From the NCBI GenBank assembly GCA_965651905.1, contig CBFGUG010000031.1:16591-80590 (forward strand): DNA of 64,000 bases, read 5' to 3'. Positions 8,370 through 18,456 of the stretch are shown in pieces. The DNA is from SZUA-265 sp965651905 (GTDB lineage Bacteria > Myxococcota_A > Polyangia > Polyangiales > Polyangiaceae). Both the position numbers and the translations under genes were made by a program. Below the pieces are notes generated by a model. The model saw only the letters and a program-made list of their open reading frames with translations. It did no database searches and was not told where the DNA came from. Each line of letters starts with the position of its first letter. Position 1 is the first letter of the stretch.

Positions 8370-11201
8370 ATGCGTACCAACCGAACCCTCAAATCCAAAC
8401 TATCCATACTCGTGTTCGGAGTGCTGACCTTGGTCGCGCTGCTGATCCTTTCGGCCGTATTTTGGGTGAACACCAAGGTCGAGGAGCGACGCTTGCACGA
8501 CATGGAGGCTCAGGTACGCGCCAACATCGACAACAAGGCGAGTGTGTTGGTGGACAGCCACGTGCTCGCGTTGCGCGCTTTAGTCGCAGACAATGCGTTC
8601 ACCGACGTACGCGAAATGGTCGAAGGCGCGGTCAAAGATGACCCCGAGATCGTCTACGGAGTGTTCATCTCCAACGAAGGAAAGCCATGGGCCTACGCCG
8701 CTCCTGACGTGGAGGACAGCCGAGACGGTGAGCTGGAGGTGCCCGACACTTGGCGACAGCTACCCCTCACGAAAGACAGTTGGAGCAAGAGTGTGCCTAC
8801 TCGTACCTTGCTCCATGCGTTCGGCGGCGAAGTCGTCCAGGTCACGCGCCCCGTGGTCCACGATGGCGAAATGCTGGGCATGGTAGCCTACGGGTTCAGC
8901 ACCGACTCGTTGCAGCAGGCGCTCTTACAAGTGCAGGTGGAGTCCAAACAGACACTCCGGCAAATGCTCAACTGGATCGTCCTGGCAGTGTTGGCCAGTA
9001 CGCTACTGGGCTTCCTGCTGGTACGTCGAGTCGCCGAACGCATCAGCTCACCACTGCAGGCCCTAACTGCAGCCACCGATCGAATCGCTGGGGGAGAGAA
9101 AGGAGTGCGGGTCAGCGTCGACTCGAACGACGAACTCGAGGCGCTGGCGGGCGCGTTCAACCACATGCAAGCGTCGAACGAGGATGCCATGCAAAAGTTG
9201 AGCGACGCCATGGATGCGGCGCTCGAAGCATCGCGGCTCAAGAGCGAGTTTCTTGCCAACATGAGCCACGAGATCCGCACGCCGATGAACGGGGTCATTG
9301 GCATGATTCGCTTGATCCTCAAGATGCCCCTCGAGGGCAAGATCCGTCGTTACGCCGAAACCGTCGACGCCTCGGCGAGCGCGCTGATGACGATCATCAA
9401 CGACGTGCTCGACTTCTCGAAGATGGAGGCGGGCAAATACGAGCTGCAGTCGGTCTCCTTCGAACCAGGCATCGTGATGCAGGAGGTCGCAGAGCTGCTG
9501 TCGGGTAGAGCGTATGACAAGCAGCTCGAGCTCGTGTACCGCAAGGCACCCGACGTGCCGGCTTTCTGCGTCGGCGACCCAGACAGGTATCGTCAGATCC
9601 TGAACAACCTGGTGGGCAACGCCATCAAGTTCACGGAAGAGGGCGAAGTGTTCGTCGAGTTGACCCTCGATCAGCGCGACGACGATGGCCTCGTACTCCG
9701 CACGGTCGTTCAAGACAGCGGCATCGGCATCGGTGAGGACGACATCACGAAACTGTTCGATGCGTTCTCACAAGTGGACGGCTCGATGGTGCGTCAGCAC
9801 GGGGGCACGGGCCTGGGTCTCGCCATATCCAAGCGACTTGCCGAGATGATGGGCGGCGAGATTGGCGTGACCTCCGAACGAAGCGTAGGTAGTCGCTTTT
9901 GGTTTACTGTCCGCGTCAAGCAGGATATGGAGAGCCGCCGCGCCGCTTTGGCCTCGCTGCCAGACGGCAGACGAGCGATCGTCGTCGAATCCAGCCGTCG
10001 GTGGTGCAGGATCATCCGTGAGCATCTGACGACCTGGGGACTCAAATGCGACGTCTACCAGGACGGCAGGCCTGGACTCCGCGCTCTGGAAGGCAGCCGA
10101 GAGCCCTACGACATCGCAGTCGTCGGTGCGCAGCTCAGGGATCTAGCCATCGAGGACTTCGTGGCGCAGATGCGTCAAATACCCGGAGCCGAGAAGCTGC
10201 CGATCATCGCACTCACGCAACTCGGCACCACCGCAACACTCACCGAAGTCGAAAACGAGCTCACAGCGCAGATCGCCAAGCCGCTTCGACTCTCCGAGCT
10301 CTACGACTGCATCGTGGGGACGTTCGCGGGCACTGGTATCCCCGCGCCACAACCGCGCGCAGTCAGACGAGCTGTCCGAAACCGCGGCAAGAAGATCCTG
10401 ATCGTCGATGACAACGACATCAATCAATTCGTTGCGACTGAGCAAGTCACAGAAGCCGGGTTCGAAGCCGAGGTCGCCAACAACGGGGTCGAGGCCGTGG
10501 CCAGAGTCAAAGCAGGCAACTACGCGGTCGTGCTGATGGACTGCCAGATGCCAGTGATGGACGGCTACACCGCAACACGCGCGATTCGCGAGTGGGAGGG
10601 TAACCAGCGACACGTCCCGATCATCGCGTTGACCGCGCACGCGATGGCTGGCGAACGCGACAAAGTGCTGGCGGCCGGCATGGACGACTACCTGGCGAAG
10701 CCGCTACGGGCGCACTCCCTCGAGCGCATGTTGGAGCGCTACGTGAACGCAGAAACGGGTGCTCGCGACCAATCGAATGGCAGCGACACTCCCAGGGTGA
10801 GTGCCCACGAGTCCCTCAGCCCATCCCAGCCACGCCCCAACAAGAACGAGTCGCTCGTCGAGTTGGACATGAGTATCAAACGCTCACCGCGATTGGTCGA
10901 ACTGTTCGTGTCGCGCGTTCCAGACAACCTTCAGAACCTGGACGACGCCATTGACATTGGAAACGCGAAGGCCGTACGCGCCAGCGCCCACAAGCTGAAG
11001 GGTAGTTGTCTTGCGGTCGGCGCAGAGCGAATGGCGAAGGAAGCCGAGTCACTACAGCTGGAAGCCGAAGCGGGCGATCTAACTCAGGCGTGCGATCGCG
11101 CGAAGACACTGTGGTCGCAGTACGACCGCGTGATCGCGGCACTCGAAGCCGAAACGCCTGCGAACGACGCTGGGCAAGAGCAGCGCCTGCCCGCGGAGTG
11201 A
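8370..11201 (+). CDS. Membrane hybrid histidine kinase with two receivers and HPt (BarA-like layout)
   Basis: 943 residues. Membrane helices at about 10-32 and 199-218 bracket a periplasmic sensor of about 165 residues; HAMP follows. The HisKA His is residue 300 (MSHEIRTPMNG). The ATPase shows FTEEGEVFVEL and GGTGLGLAISK. The first receiver (about 550-660) is degenerate: the Asp strand reads AVVGAQL and the acidic pocket VVES. The second receiver is intact, with Asp 724 in LMDCQMPVMDG. A C-terminal HPt has His 874 in AHKLKGSC. I chose the ATG at 8370 over an earlier frame start at 8274 because it begins just before the first helix. It is followed after 11 bp by a binding-protein gene. Confidence 0.92.
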   Translation: MRTNRTLKSKLSILVFGVLTLVALLILSAVFWVNTKVEERRLHDMEAQVRANIDNKASVLVDSHVLALRALVADNAFTDVREMVEGAVKDDPEIVYGVFISNEGKPWAYAAPDVEDSRDGELEVPDTWRQLPLTKDSWSKSVPTRTLLHAFGGEVVQVTRPVVHDGEMLGMVAYGFSTDSLQQALLQVQVESKQTLRQMLNWIVLAVLASTLLGFLLVRRVAERISSPLQALTAATDRIAGGEKGVRVSVDSNDELEALAGAFNHMQASNEDAMQKLSDAMDAALEASRLKSEFLANMSHEIRTPMNGVIGMIRLILKMPLEGKIRRYAETVDASASALMTIINDVLDFSKMEAGKYELQSVSFEPGIVMQEVAELLSGRAYDKQLELVYRKAPDVPAFCVGDPDRYRQILNNLVGNAIKFTEEGEVFVELTLDQRDDDGLVLRTVVQDSGIGIGEDDITKLFDAFSQVDGSMVRQHGGTGLGLAISKRLAEMMGGEIGVTSERSVGSRFWFTVRVKQDMESRRAALASLPDGRRAIVVESSRRWCRIIREHLTTWGLKCDVYQDGRPGLRALEGSREPYDIAVVGAQLRDLAIEDFVAQMRQIPGAEKLPIIALTQLGTTATLTEVENELTAQIAKPLRLSELYDCIVGTFAGTGIPAPQPRAVRRAVRNRGKKILIVDDNDINQFVATEQVTEAGFEAEVANNGVEAVARVKAGNYAVVLMDCQMPVMDGYTATRAIREWEGNQRHVPIIALTAHAMAGERDKVLAAGMDDYLAKPLRAHSLERMLERYVNAETGARDQSNGSDTPRVSAHESLSPSQPRPNKNESLVELDMSIKRSPRLVELFVSRVPDNLQNLDDAIDIGNAKAVRASAHKLKGSCLAVGAERMAKEAESLQLEAEAGDLTQACDRAKTLWSQYDRVIAALEAETPANDAGQEQRLPAE

Positions 11202-11212
11202 TCAACAACGCC

Positions 11213-12604
11213 ATGCACGTCGAACATCACCATCAGCGTACAGTAGCGGACAGCCTGCCCAGGTTCGCAGGGCTCGTGTGGGCCGCGATGCTCGCACTGA
11301 CCTCTGGCTGCGGTGAATCGCAGGACGATCCAGCTCCTCCCAAAGACGCCATCGTAATTGGTGCGGCCTTGCCGTTTTCGGGCCCCAAGGCTTCCACGGG
11401 CATCAGCTTGGAGCGAGCGTTGATGCTGGCTATCGAGGACGTCAACGCCGCGGGCGGCGTCGGTGGACGTCCACTCTACCTGGAGGTACGCGACAGCAAC
11501 TCCGGATCCGATCGCGGTCTCGACGCACTCGTCCAGTTGCTGCGGGACGACCGCGTGGACTACCTGGTAGGGCCTGAGGAAGATCACCTGGCACTCGCGG
11601 TCGTCAGGGAGGTCAAACAGAACGACAAGCTACACATCCTTCCGAGTTTGTCTTCGCCCAGAATCAGCGACTCGGGCAGCAGCGGTGGCTGGGTACGCCT
11701 GGTCCCGTCCGCACTCACGATGGGCTGCGCGCTAGCCACCAAAGTGATCGAAGACGGGGTGCAAACCACACGCACGATCGCAGCACGAGACGATTACCAT
11801 CTGGAACTCGCATCGGTGTTCGGCTCCAGCCTCTCGACGCTAGGCGGCAGGGCGATGCCAACCGTAACCGTGGCGGATGGACAGTCGTCGTACGCCAAGC
11901 AGATATCTCAAGCCGAACGTTTCGACGCTGCCGAAGCAACCGTGATGTTGGCGTACCCTCGGACAGCGGCCAGCATCGTCGGTGACATGGCGCGCAGCGA
12001 ACGTATTCGCTGGTACTTCTCGCCTATGTTGCGCGACGAAGCACTGCTGTGGAACGTCCCAAAAGGATTGCTCTCAGACTCAGTAGGGATCTCACCATCG
12101 CTGAGCCACAACGACGAGTGCACGCTGGACAACGTCGAACTAGACGAAGTCCAGACAGATGCGGGCGTCGAGGCGCCGAGCACCATCGATTGCACCACTA
12201 CTACCGCCTCCCGCTTCGCGAAACACTTCGCAGAGCGCTGGGAGGGTCGCCGCCCGCTGGAAACTGGTCACTTCTACTACGACGCAATCGTCATGCTGGC
12301 GCTTGCGCTCGAAGCGGCCGCCGAAGCGGGCGATGATGATCCGTCTCCTCACGACCTACTGCCCTACTTCACTGGAGTTTCCACGGGTGAGGGAGAACCG
12401 CTGCCGTGGGACGCGCTGAGTGAAGGTCTGGAGCACATGCGTGATGGCACGCCGATCCGATACCTGGGCGCTGCGGGTGAATACGAGTTCAACTCCCATG
12501 GTCAAAACACCCGCGCCGTAGTGGGGACATGGCAGGTGAACGACGGGCACGAGTTTAGAACGAGCAAGAGCGTACTCTGCCGAATCCCGATTCGGCACGA
12601 CTGA
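11213..12604 (+). CDS. Lipoprotein of the Peripla_BP_6 (branched-chain amino-acid binding) fold
   Basis: 463 residues with a lipobox (ALTSGC) near residue 29, so an envelope lipoprotein. The body fits the type I periplasmic binding fold used by LivJ-like proteins: IVIGAALPFSG, then AIEDVNAAGGVGGRPL, and DDRVDYLVGPEED. The ligand cannot be read from sequence. The start lies 11 bp after the kinase stop. No permease or ATPase gene is nearby, so a role as an extracytoplasmic sensor partner for the upstream kinase is more likely than transport; that is inference. Confidence 0.85.
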   Translation: MHVEHHHQRTVADSLPRFAGLVWAAMLALTSGCGESQDDPAPPKDAIVIGAALPFSGPKASTGISLERALMLAIEDVNAAGGVGGRPLYLEVRDSNSGSDRGLDALVQLLRDDRVDYLVGPEEDHLALAVVREVKQNDKLHILPSLSSPRISDSGSSGGWVRLVPSALTMGCALATKVIEDGVQTTRTIAARDDYHLELASVFGSSLSTLGGRAMPTVTVADGQSSYAKQISQAERFDAAEATVMLAYPRTAASIVGDMARSERIRWYFSPMLRDEALLWNVPKGLLSDSVGISPSLSHNDECTLDNVELDEVQTDAGVEAPSTIDCTTTTASRFAKHFAERWEGRRPLETGHFYYDAIVMLALALEAAAEAGDDDPSPHDLLPYFTGVSTGEGEPLPWDALSEGLEHMRDGTPIRYLGAAGEYEFNSHGQNTRAVVGTWQVNDGHEFRTSKSVLCRIPIRHD

Positions 12605-12657
12605 CGATCTATCCAACAATCCGATAACCAATCGACCTTCGGGAGGCGAGGAGCAAC

Positions 12658-13821
12658 ATGATGACCCTTGAGACGACGACCAGAGTTCTAGTACTGATGG
12701 TGAGCACGAGCCTAGCGTGGGGCTGCGGCGGTGAAGACTCTTCGAATGCATCCAGTGAAGGATCATCTTCCGATGATTCCGAACCCGCCGATGGTCGAAC
12801 CATCGAACGCGAGACGTTCACAGATAACCGCTTCAAGCCAGAGTCGCTCGAGACCACAATCGACGACTTGGTGGAAGACATCGAAGACGCGAAAGTCTCG
12901 GAAGACTTTGCTCTGGGTGTCGTTCTCAAAGAGCTTACGGATTTCTGGCGCCCGGTAAACGTCGGCGCCACCCGCGCGATGAGCGAACTAGAGATCGTCG
13001 GGTCTGTCCAAGGCACCACTCAGGAAGATCTGTCCGTTCCCGAATCCGTCGCAGAACAAATAGAGTTCGTCGAAGAACAAATGTCACTCGAGTACAGCGG
13101 TCTGGCCGTGGCGCCGCACAACGAGGACCTGCTACCTGCACTCAAAGAGTGGACCGACGACAAGCGACCAGTCGTCACCATCGATAGTGATCTTCCGACG
13201 TCTGGGCGTGACATCTACATCGGTACGGACAACGCCCAAGGCGGAACCACGGGCGGTGAGACGTTGGCTGAACTGTTGGATGGCAAAACGGGACGTGTGA
13301 TCATTCTCGGCAACACGGACCCCGGCTGGGTCGGAGGCTTCGACCGCACCAACAAGGCAGCCGAGGTACTGGAAGAGGCAGGCAACGAGATCCAGATCAT
13401 CAACTCGGTCTGGAGCGCCGAGGACGAGGTCGCCCAGATCGCGGAGGCACTCGCGGAAGACAGCGATGAACCACTGGTGGGCATGCTCGGAGTGTTCGCG
13501 AACGCCCATGCGCTAGCTACCGCCGCACTCGACGCAGATCTGGAAGAGATGCCAACGATCGTCGCCTTCGACTTCGAACCCGCAACCCTCGACTACATGG
13601 CGGACGGCGTAATCGCCGCAACCCACGTACAACGGCAGTACTACATGGGCTACCTCTCGGTGTACTTGCTCTACTCGATTAACGCCGTAGGGCTCGAGAA
13701 GACCAAAAAGACGATCGGAGAACACCTGATCGACGGCTACCATCTCGACACTGGACTCGACGTGATCCGCGCGGAGGACCTCGACGAGTACAACGCATTC
13801 GTGGACGAACTCGGAATCTGA
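12658..13821 (+). CDS. Lipoprotein of the sugar-binding (Peripla_BP_4, RbsB-like) fold
   Basis: 387 residues. A lipoprotein signal ends at SLAWGCGG, followed by an acidic Ser-rich linker. The rest reads as a type I binding protein: EFVEEQMSLEYSGLAVAPHN, KRPVVTIDSDLP, YIGTDNAQGG, GRVIILGNTDPGW, and VFANAHALATAA, all in the order seen in ribose/LuxP-like proteins. A GGAGG-rich leader precedes the ATG at 12658. It is the second of four different binding proteins in this operon. LuxP and TorT are known relatives that serve sensor kinases rather than transporters. Confidence 0.85.
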   Translation: MMTLETTTRVLVLMVSTSLAWGCGGEDSSNASSEGSSSDDSEPADGRTIERETFTDNRFKPESLETTIDDLVEDIEDAKVSEDFALGVVLKELTDFWRPVNVGATRAMSELEIVGSVQGTTQEDLSVPESVAEQIEFVEEQMSLEYSGLAVAPHNEDLLPALKEWTDDKRPVVTIDSDLPTSGRDIYIGTDNAQGGTTGGETLAELLDGKTGRVIILGNTDPGWVGGFDRTNKAAEVLEEAGNEIQIINSVWSAEDEVAQIAEALAEDSDEPLVGMLGVFANAHALATAALDADLEEMPTIVAFDFEPATLDYMADGVIAATHVQRQYYMGYLSVYLLYSINAVGLEKTKKTIGEHLIDGYHLDTGLDVIRAEDLDEYNAFVDELGI

Positions 13822-13891
13822 AGAACCTCTCGAGGGGCGTGCTCGGCATCGACAGGTGTCGTCGGCGCGCCCTTGCGCCCTCGAGCTTCTC

Positions 13892-14638
13892 ATGAACGAA
13901 TCGCAACGAGACGAGCGAACGCGCGTGGACGAAAAACTCACGCGCCGTGGGATGCTGCTCTCGCTCGGCTGCGCAGCCGTGGCTCTCAGCCCCATCGTAG
14001 GTGCTGCGGGAAAGCCACGCCTGCACGTGTTCGCCAACACTGACGTGCGCGCACAGGCGTTCGAGAAGGAATTGGAAAGTCATATGCCCGGGGTCGACGT
14101 CACGGTGTTCGGACGAATTCGAGGGTTTCAGCAGGCGTCAGGTGACAACCCCGAAGCGATGTTGGCGTTGAAACCCGTGCTCGATTCGTTGGGGCTGACG
14201 ATCGACCTCCAAGGTCACCGCGATGGCAAACCGACCGAGCAATACGTGCTGGTGGCAAACGCGCGGAGTGTATCCCCCTCTGACTTGAGCGGAGACGACA
14301 AGTTGGGAGTCGTCGACATCATGGGACGTCGACGCATGCCGGGGTTCGTCACGTCCGTGTTGGGAGTCGAGACGCCGCGCCTGGCGTACGTGACGCACGA
14401 ACGTGACTTACTTTCACTGCTACGCCTCGGTGCGGCGACCGCAGTCCTCACGTCCAAGCGCTGGGCGGATCTGTTGAAAGGCACGAGCCAGATGGACCTC
14501 CGTATGACCCCACTTGCAACGGAGGTGGGGCTGCCTGCCATCAGCTACCGTTCGACGATCGCGCAAAGTGCGATCGAGCAGGCACTGAAGTCGTCGAATT
14601 CGGTCAACGGGAAATTGGGGGTAAACCAATGGCGATGA
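13892..14638 (+). CDS. Exported protein resembling a substrate-binding protein
   Basis: 248 residues. LTRRGMLLSLGCAAVALS looks like a signal peptide with twin Arg. The mature part is a two-lobed-looking alpha/beta protein (LHVFANTDVRAQAFEKEL; DDKLGVVDIMGRR; AAVLTSKRWADLLKG), loosely like PhnD/TRAP-type receptors; family assignment is weak. I used the ATG at 13892 instead of the earlier 13856. Its stop overlaps the next gene by 10 bp, which supports co-transcription and translational coupling. Confidence 0.65.
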   Translation: MNESQRDERTRVDEKLTRRGMLLSLGCAAVALSPIVGAAGKPRLHVFANTDVRAQAFEKELESHMPGVDVTVFGRIRGFQQASGDNPEAMLALKPVLDSLGLTIDLQGHRDGKPTEQYVLVANARSVSPSDLSGDDKLGVVDIMGRRRMPGFVTSVLGVETPRLAYVTHERDLLSLLRLGAATAVLTSKRWADLLKGTSQMDLRMTPLATEVGLPAISYRSTIAQSAIEQALKSSNSVNGKLGVNQWR

Positions 14639-15669
14639 AGTCTCGTCCCACGTTGGCGGTCTTCTGGACAGCCGTCGCCTGCTTCGCAGGGACGACAGCG
14701 TGCACTCCCGAACCCGAAACGGTTTCCAACAAGCAACAGGTCTTTCACTTCAAGGACGCTGCACATCGAGAGAACCTGGAGACGGTTGCGATTTTGACGC
14801 CACGGGAGCCCGCGACCAACGACCTTTGGCGTTCGCTCGTCGAAGAGCTCACGGGTGAGTTCAACATCGCGACCATCCCCATCGAGAAGAGCACTGGCGT
14901 TCACCACATCGCTGCCGAACTCGACCGCTTGCGTCCTCACTGTTTGATCGTCGTCGACAATCGCACACTCTCACTCTATCGCGCGCTGCAACAGGCGCGA
15001 CCGCAGCATGAGTTCCCACCTGCGATCGTGGTGATGAGTTCGTATCTCGACCGCGCGTTGGGCGGTCTCAGATCGACGACGGGAATCGCCTATGAAGTAC
15101 CTGCCGTGAGTAGTCTCGTCGCGCTTCGCGAAGTCTCCCGTCACCCGGTTCGCAAGGTGGGCGTCGTACACCGCGCGACGTTCGAAGAGTTCGTCGCCAT
15201 GCAGAGACGACTCGCCGCGATCGAAAAGGTGCAACTGGTTGCTGCGAAGGTGAGCGACTCGCCGACACAGGCAGCGGTGGAAGACTCTTTGGATGCGCTA
15301 GTGGAAGACGAGAACGTCGATGCACTGTGGGTGTTGAACGACAATCGTCTGCTCACGCCCGAACTGATCGCCCACAGCTGGCTACCCGTCTTGCGTTTCG
15401 AACCGCGCCCCGTGCTGGTGGGCGTCGAGGCCTTGGTTCACCCTGAAATTCACTTCGGCACGCTTGCGGTGTTGCCCGACCATCCGAAGCTCGGAGTGCA
15501 AGCCGCCAACATGGTGTTCGACTTGGCAGACAACGGTTGGCAACTGCAGACGGATGGACAAGTCGAACACCCCGTGAGCGTGCGCACGGTCATCAACGTC
15601 GACCAAATGGCAGAGCACTTTCAGCTGCGACCTGAAGCGCTCAACAAGTTCGATCAGGCGGTGGAGTAG
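14629..15669 (+). CDS. ABC_sub_bind-like lipoprotein
   Basis: 346 residues with a lipobox ending TTAC near residue 25. The body resembles the ABC_sub_bind (PF04392-type) family: VAILTPREPATNDLW, LRPHCLIVVDNRTLSLY, VRKVGVVHRATFEEFVA, ENVDALWVLNDNRLLT, VLVGVEALVHPEIHFG. Such proteins are often found without transport partners. The ATG overlaps the previous gene's end (ATGGCGATGA), and the TonB-dependent receptor follows within 3 bp. Confidence 0.8.
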   Translation: MAMKSRPTLAVFWTAVACFAGTTACTPEPETVSNKQQVFHFKDAAHRENLETVAILTPREPATNDLWRSLVEELTGEFNIATIPIEKSTGVHHIAAELDRLRPHCLIVVDNRTLSLYRALQQARPQHEFPPAIVVMSSYLDRALGGLRSTTGIAYEVPAVSSLVALREVSRHPVRKVGVVHRATFEEFVAMQRRLAAIEKVQLVAAKVSDSPTQAAVEDSLDALVEDENVDALWVLNDNRLLTPELIAHSWLPVLRFEPRPVLVGVEALVHPEIHFGTLAVLPDHPKLGVQAANMVFDLADNGWQLQTDGQVEHPVSVRTVINVDQMAEHFQLRPEALNKFDQAVE

Positions 15670-15672
15670 TTG

Positions 15673-18171
15673 ATGGACCGCCTTCGCTCAGTTTCGAGCT
15701 TGCTCGCACAGCTGGTTGCCCCGTTATTGATGGTGCCAAGCCTGGCAGCACAGCCCAACCCGCCCAACGAGTCTTCTCCCCCGCAACAACCCCCTGCTCC
15801 CTCAGAGCGCGTGGCTCCGCCAGTCGAACCTACGCCAGACGAGGAGCGCACTTCATCGCCGCCACCACCCGTCGCGCCTGCCCCGAGCTCGAGCGAGGAC
15901 CAAGCCCCCGATGATCAAGCGCCCGTGCCTCCACGCGACGGCGAGAGCGACCAGGAGAGCGGAGCACCAGCGCCGTCCGATCCCCCCCCTGCGCAAGCCA
16001 CCGAGAACACGCCACCTTCGGCTCCCGTCGCAGAAGAAACTGACGCTGCCACAGTCCCAGTGCCGTCCGCCCCTGTCGTTCACCCTAAGCCGCTTGCGGG
16101 GCGCAACGCTCAGGGCTCCAACGTCGATGTCACTGCGGGGCTCGACGACCTCAGCTTGGTTGATCTGTTGAACCTCGACTTGCGCATCGTATCTACCAAG
16201 ACGGATACCACGGTCGCCGCGAGCCCCGCCGCGGTGATTGTCGTGTCCCGCCAAGATATCGAACGATACGGCTATCGCTCGGTCGCCGAAGCATTACAAG
16301 ACGTGGTGGGCACATACATCGTCGATGACCACATCACGCCGAACCTCGGCGTACGCGGTGTGCCGGGCGGATCCTTCGAGGGTTCGGGGGCCGTGAAGGT
16401 GATGATTGACAGCGTGCCCGTCGCCTTCCGAACCACGGGAGAAAACTGGTTGGGTCCCGCGCTGATCCCGATGGCTAGCGTGGAACGCATCGAAATCGTC
16501 AAGGGGCCGACCTCGTCACTGTACGGCGCGGATGCATTTCTGGGCGTCATCAACGTGATCACGCGCCCAGCGGGTAACGCAAGCTGGGGCGAAGTGAACG
16601 GTGCGGCTTTGGCAACCTACGAGGGCAACCCCGGATTCGGTCTGGGTGGCGCGGGTGGTCTGGTGTTGCGCCCATTTCGAATCACCATGGGCGCGCAATA
16701 CCAACTCGAAGATCGTTCGGGGCTGGCGCTACCCGCGTCGTCACCCGCGCCCGTGGTCGCAGACGACGCGGGAGAGCTATCGCGAGAGCAGAAGCTCCGC
16801 TCGGGCGTGGCGCACATGCGCGTGACGTACAACCCCGTGCGCAAAACGACCTACAGCCTCAGCGCGAGGTACGCACGACGTCAAACGGCGGCAGAGTTCG
16901 CGCCATGGCTGCAGCTGACCAACGCCGCCGATCCAGATACGGGAACGTCCCTGTCGCTCGAACAAGGCACGCTGACGCTGGGCGCAGACTCGACGTTCAG
17001 CCGTAGCTTTCAGCTCGTGAGTACCGCCACGGCGTTTTACGGCAGAACACGCCCCGACGACCGCATCGATACGGGCGACACGTTTGCCGTGGTAGAACGC
17101 GACCTGTCTTACATGGGCGGCGAGGGCAGCGTCGAGGGCATCATTCGCCCCACGGACGACTTGCGTTTGGTGGTCGCAGGAGAGCTCAGTGCCGACAAGG
17201 AGCACTTGGGAGCGCCAGATTTTCGGAGTCGAGACGATGGACGTTTGATCGAGAGCGTGGGCACTGCTGAAGACTTCGAAGCGACGCTAGTGAACGTCGC
17301 GGGTCGCGCGCAAGTGACGTGGGACTTGATCGAGAACTACTTGGTGCCAACTGGCGGCCTGCGCATCGACCACAATAGCGTGTATGGCGAGCGTTTCAGC
17401 GGGCGTTTGGCGCTCGTCAGCCAGCTACGTTCAGACTTGTATGTGAAGGGCGCGTACGGAACCGCATTCAAGGCGGCGACGCCACTCTTGCTGTATGGCA
17501 GCCCGCTCGCCCCTGGAGACGTGATCGGCAGTCCAGAGTTGAAGCCCCAGGAGCTTCGTAGCGCGGAGCTGACCGTCGACTATCAACCAGAAGGCGTGGT
17601 CGACACCGAGCTCAGCGTCACGCGTTGGCAACTGATTGATCGCGCGGTGTTTCGCCCTGAAGAAATCAACTTGGTTGGCCGCAACAGCGCCGACGCCAAA
17701 GGCTGGACCATCGAGGCCATGCTGACGAGCCGCTTCTCCGACGTGGTGGGCGGCTCGCTGGGGGGTGAGTGGGTGCAAGTGACGCGGCAGAGCGGCGAAG
17801 TGGGTTATCGCTCGGTGTTGTTCGGGACCGCGCCTGCCATCTACCCCGAGTTCATCGGGCGCGGACGGTTGTGGCTGCGACCAGCGCCAGCGCCAATCGA
17901 GATTTGGACGGCGACTCGCTTGGTCGGCGCCAGAAACGCCAGCGACAGCAACACTCTCGAAGCGGGTGAGCGCTACGAACTGCCGAGTTACGTGTCCCTC
18001 GACGCTGGCGTGCGCACCCTCGACTTGCGTTGGTTCGGCAAGCGCCTGACCGAGTTTTCACTGCGTGGTCAGAACGTGCTGGATAGCGCGAAAGCGGACG
18101 CAGGTTTCTTCGGCATCGACTACCCCGCGTTGGCACCGCGCCTGACCTTGCAGATTCGTCAAGAGCTGTGA
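15673..18171 (+). CDS. TonB-dependent receptor with Pro-rich N-terminal extension
   Basis: 832 residues. Signal peptide to about residue 23 (SLAAQ), then about 110 residues dominated by Pro, Ala and acidic residues, then SLVDLLNLDLRIVSTKT, a stretch seen before the plug of many receptors of this class. The plug covers about 175-300 (VIVVSRQDIERYGYRSVAEA, then MASVERIEIVKGPTSSLYG and INVITRPAG). The rest is a beta barrel ending in LTLQIRQEL. It should import a ligand across the outer membrane. It is the last gene of the operon with the kinase and the four binding proteins, so the ligand may be what the binding proteins sense. Confidence 0.88.
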   Translation: MDRLRSVSSLLAQLVAPLLMVPSLAAQPNPPNESSPPQQPPAPSERVAPPVEPTPDEERTSSPPPPVAPAPSSSEDQAPDDQAPVPPRDGESDQESGAPAPSDPPPAQATENTPPSAPVAEETDAATVPVPSAPVVHPKPLAGRNAQGSNVDVTAGLDDLSLVDLLNLDLRIVSTKTDTTVAASPAAVIVVSRQDIERYGYRSVAEALQDVVGTYIVDDHITPNLGVRGVPGGSFEGSGAVKVMIDSVPVAFRTTGENWLGPALIPMASVERIEIVKGPTSSLYGADAFLGVINVITRPAGNASWGEVNGAALATYEGNPGFGLGGAGGLVLRPFRITMGAQYQLEDRSGLALPASSPAPVVADDAGELSREQKLRSGVAHMRVTYNPVRKTTYSLSARYARRQTAAEFAPWLQLTNAADPDTGTSLSLEQGTLTLGADSTFSRSFQLVSTATAFYGRTRPDDRIDTGDTFAVVERDLSYMGGEGSVEGIIRPTDDLRLVVAGELSADKEHLGAPDFRSRDDGRLIESVGTAEDFEATLVNVAGRAQVTWDLIENYLVPTGGLRIDHNSVYGERFSGRLALVSQLRSDLYVKGAYGTAFKAATPLLLYGSPLAPGDVIGSPELKPQELRSAELTVDYQPEGVVDTELSVTRWQLIDRAVFRPEEINLVGRNSADAKGWTIEAMLTSRFSDVVGGSLGGEWVQVTRQSGEVGYRSVLFGTAPAIYPEFIGRGRLWLRPAPAPIEIWTATRLVGARNASDSNTLEAGERYELPSYVSLDAGVRTLDLRWFGKRLTEFSLRGQNVLDSAKADAGFFGIDYPALAPRLTLQIRQEL

Positions 18172-18456
18172 TCGGACTAGGCCGTTCGCGCGGTTTGGCC
18201 CACGGAACGTGAAGTGTTGGATCGGCGTGGCTGCGTTTCGGGGCCGCGTCGTGAACGGGAACCCATCTGCGTACAGTGTCTGATGGCGCGCAACGTTCTC
18301 TCGGGGATCCAAACAAAATAAACGTGAGGCGTTCTCTGCTCAGGGCGAGCACTGCAGTTTTTCTCCCATGGATGTTGGCATCGACTAAATGTGTGCCGAA
18401 CGTCTCGCTCGGGACACTAGCCAAAGCTCGACCCGGCAAGATAGGCTGGCGCGCGG

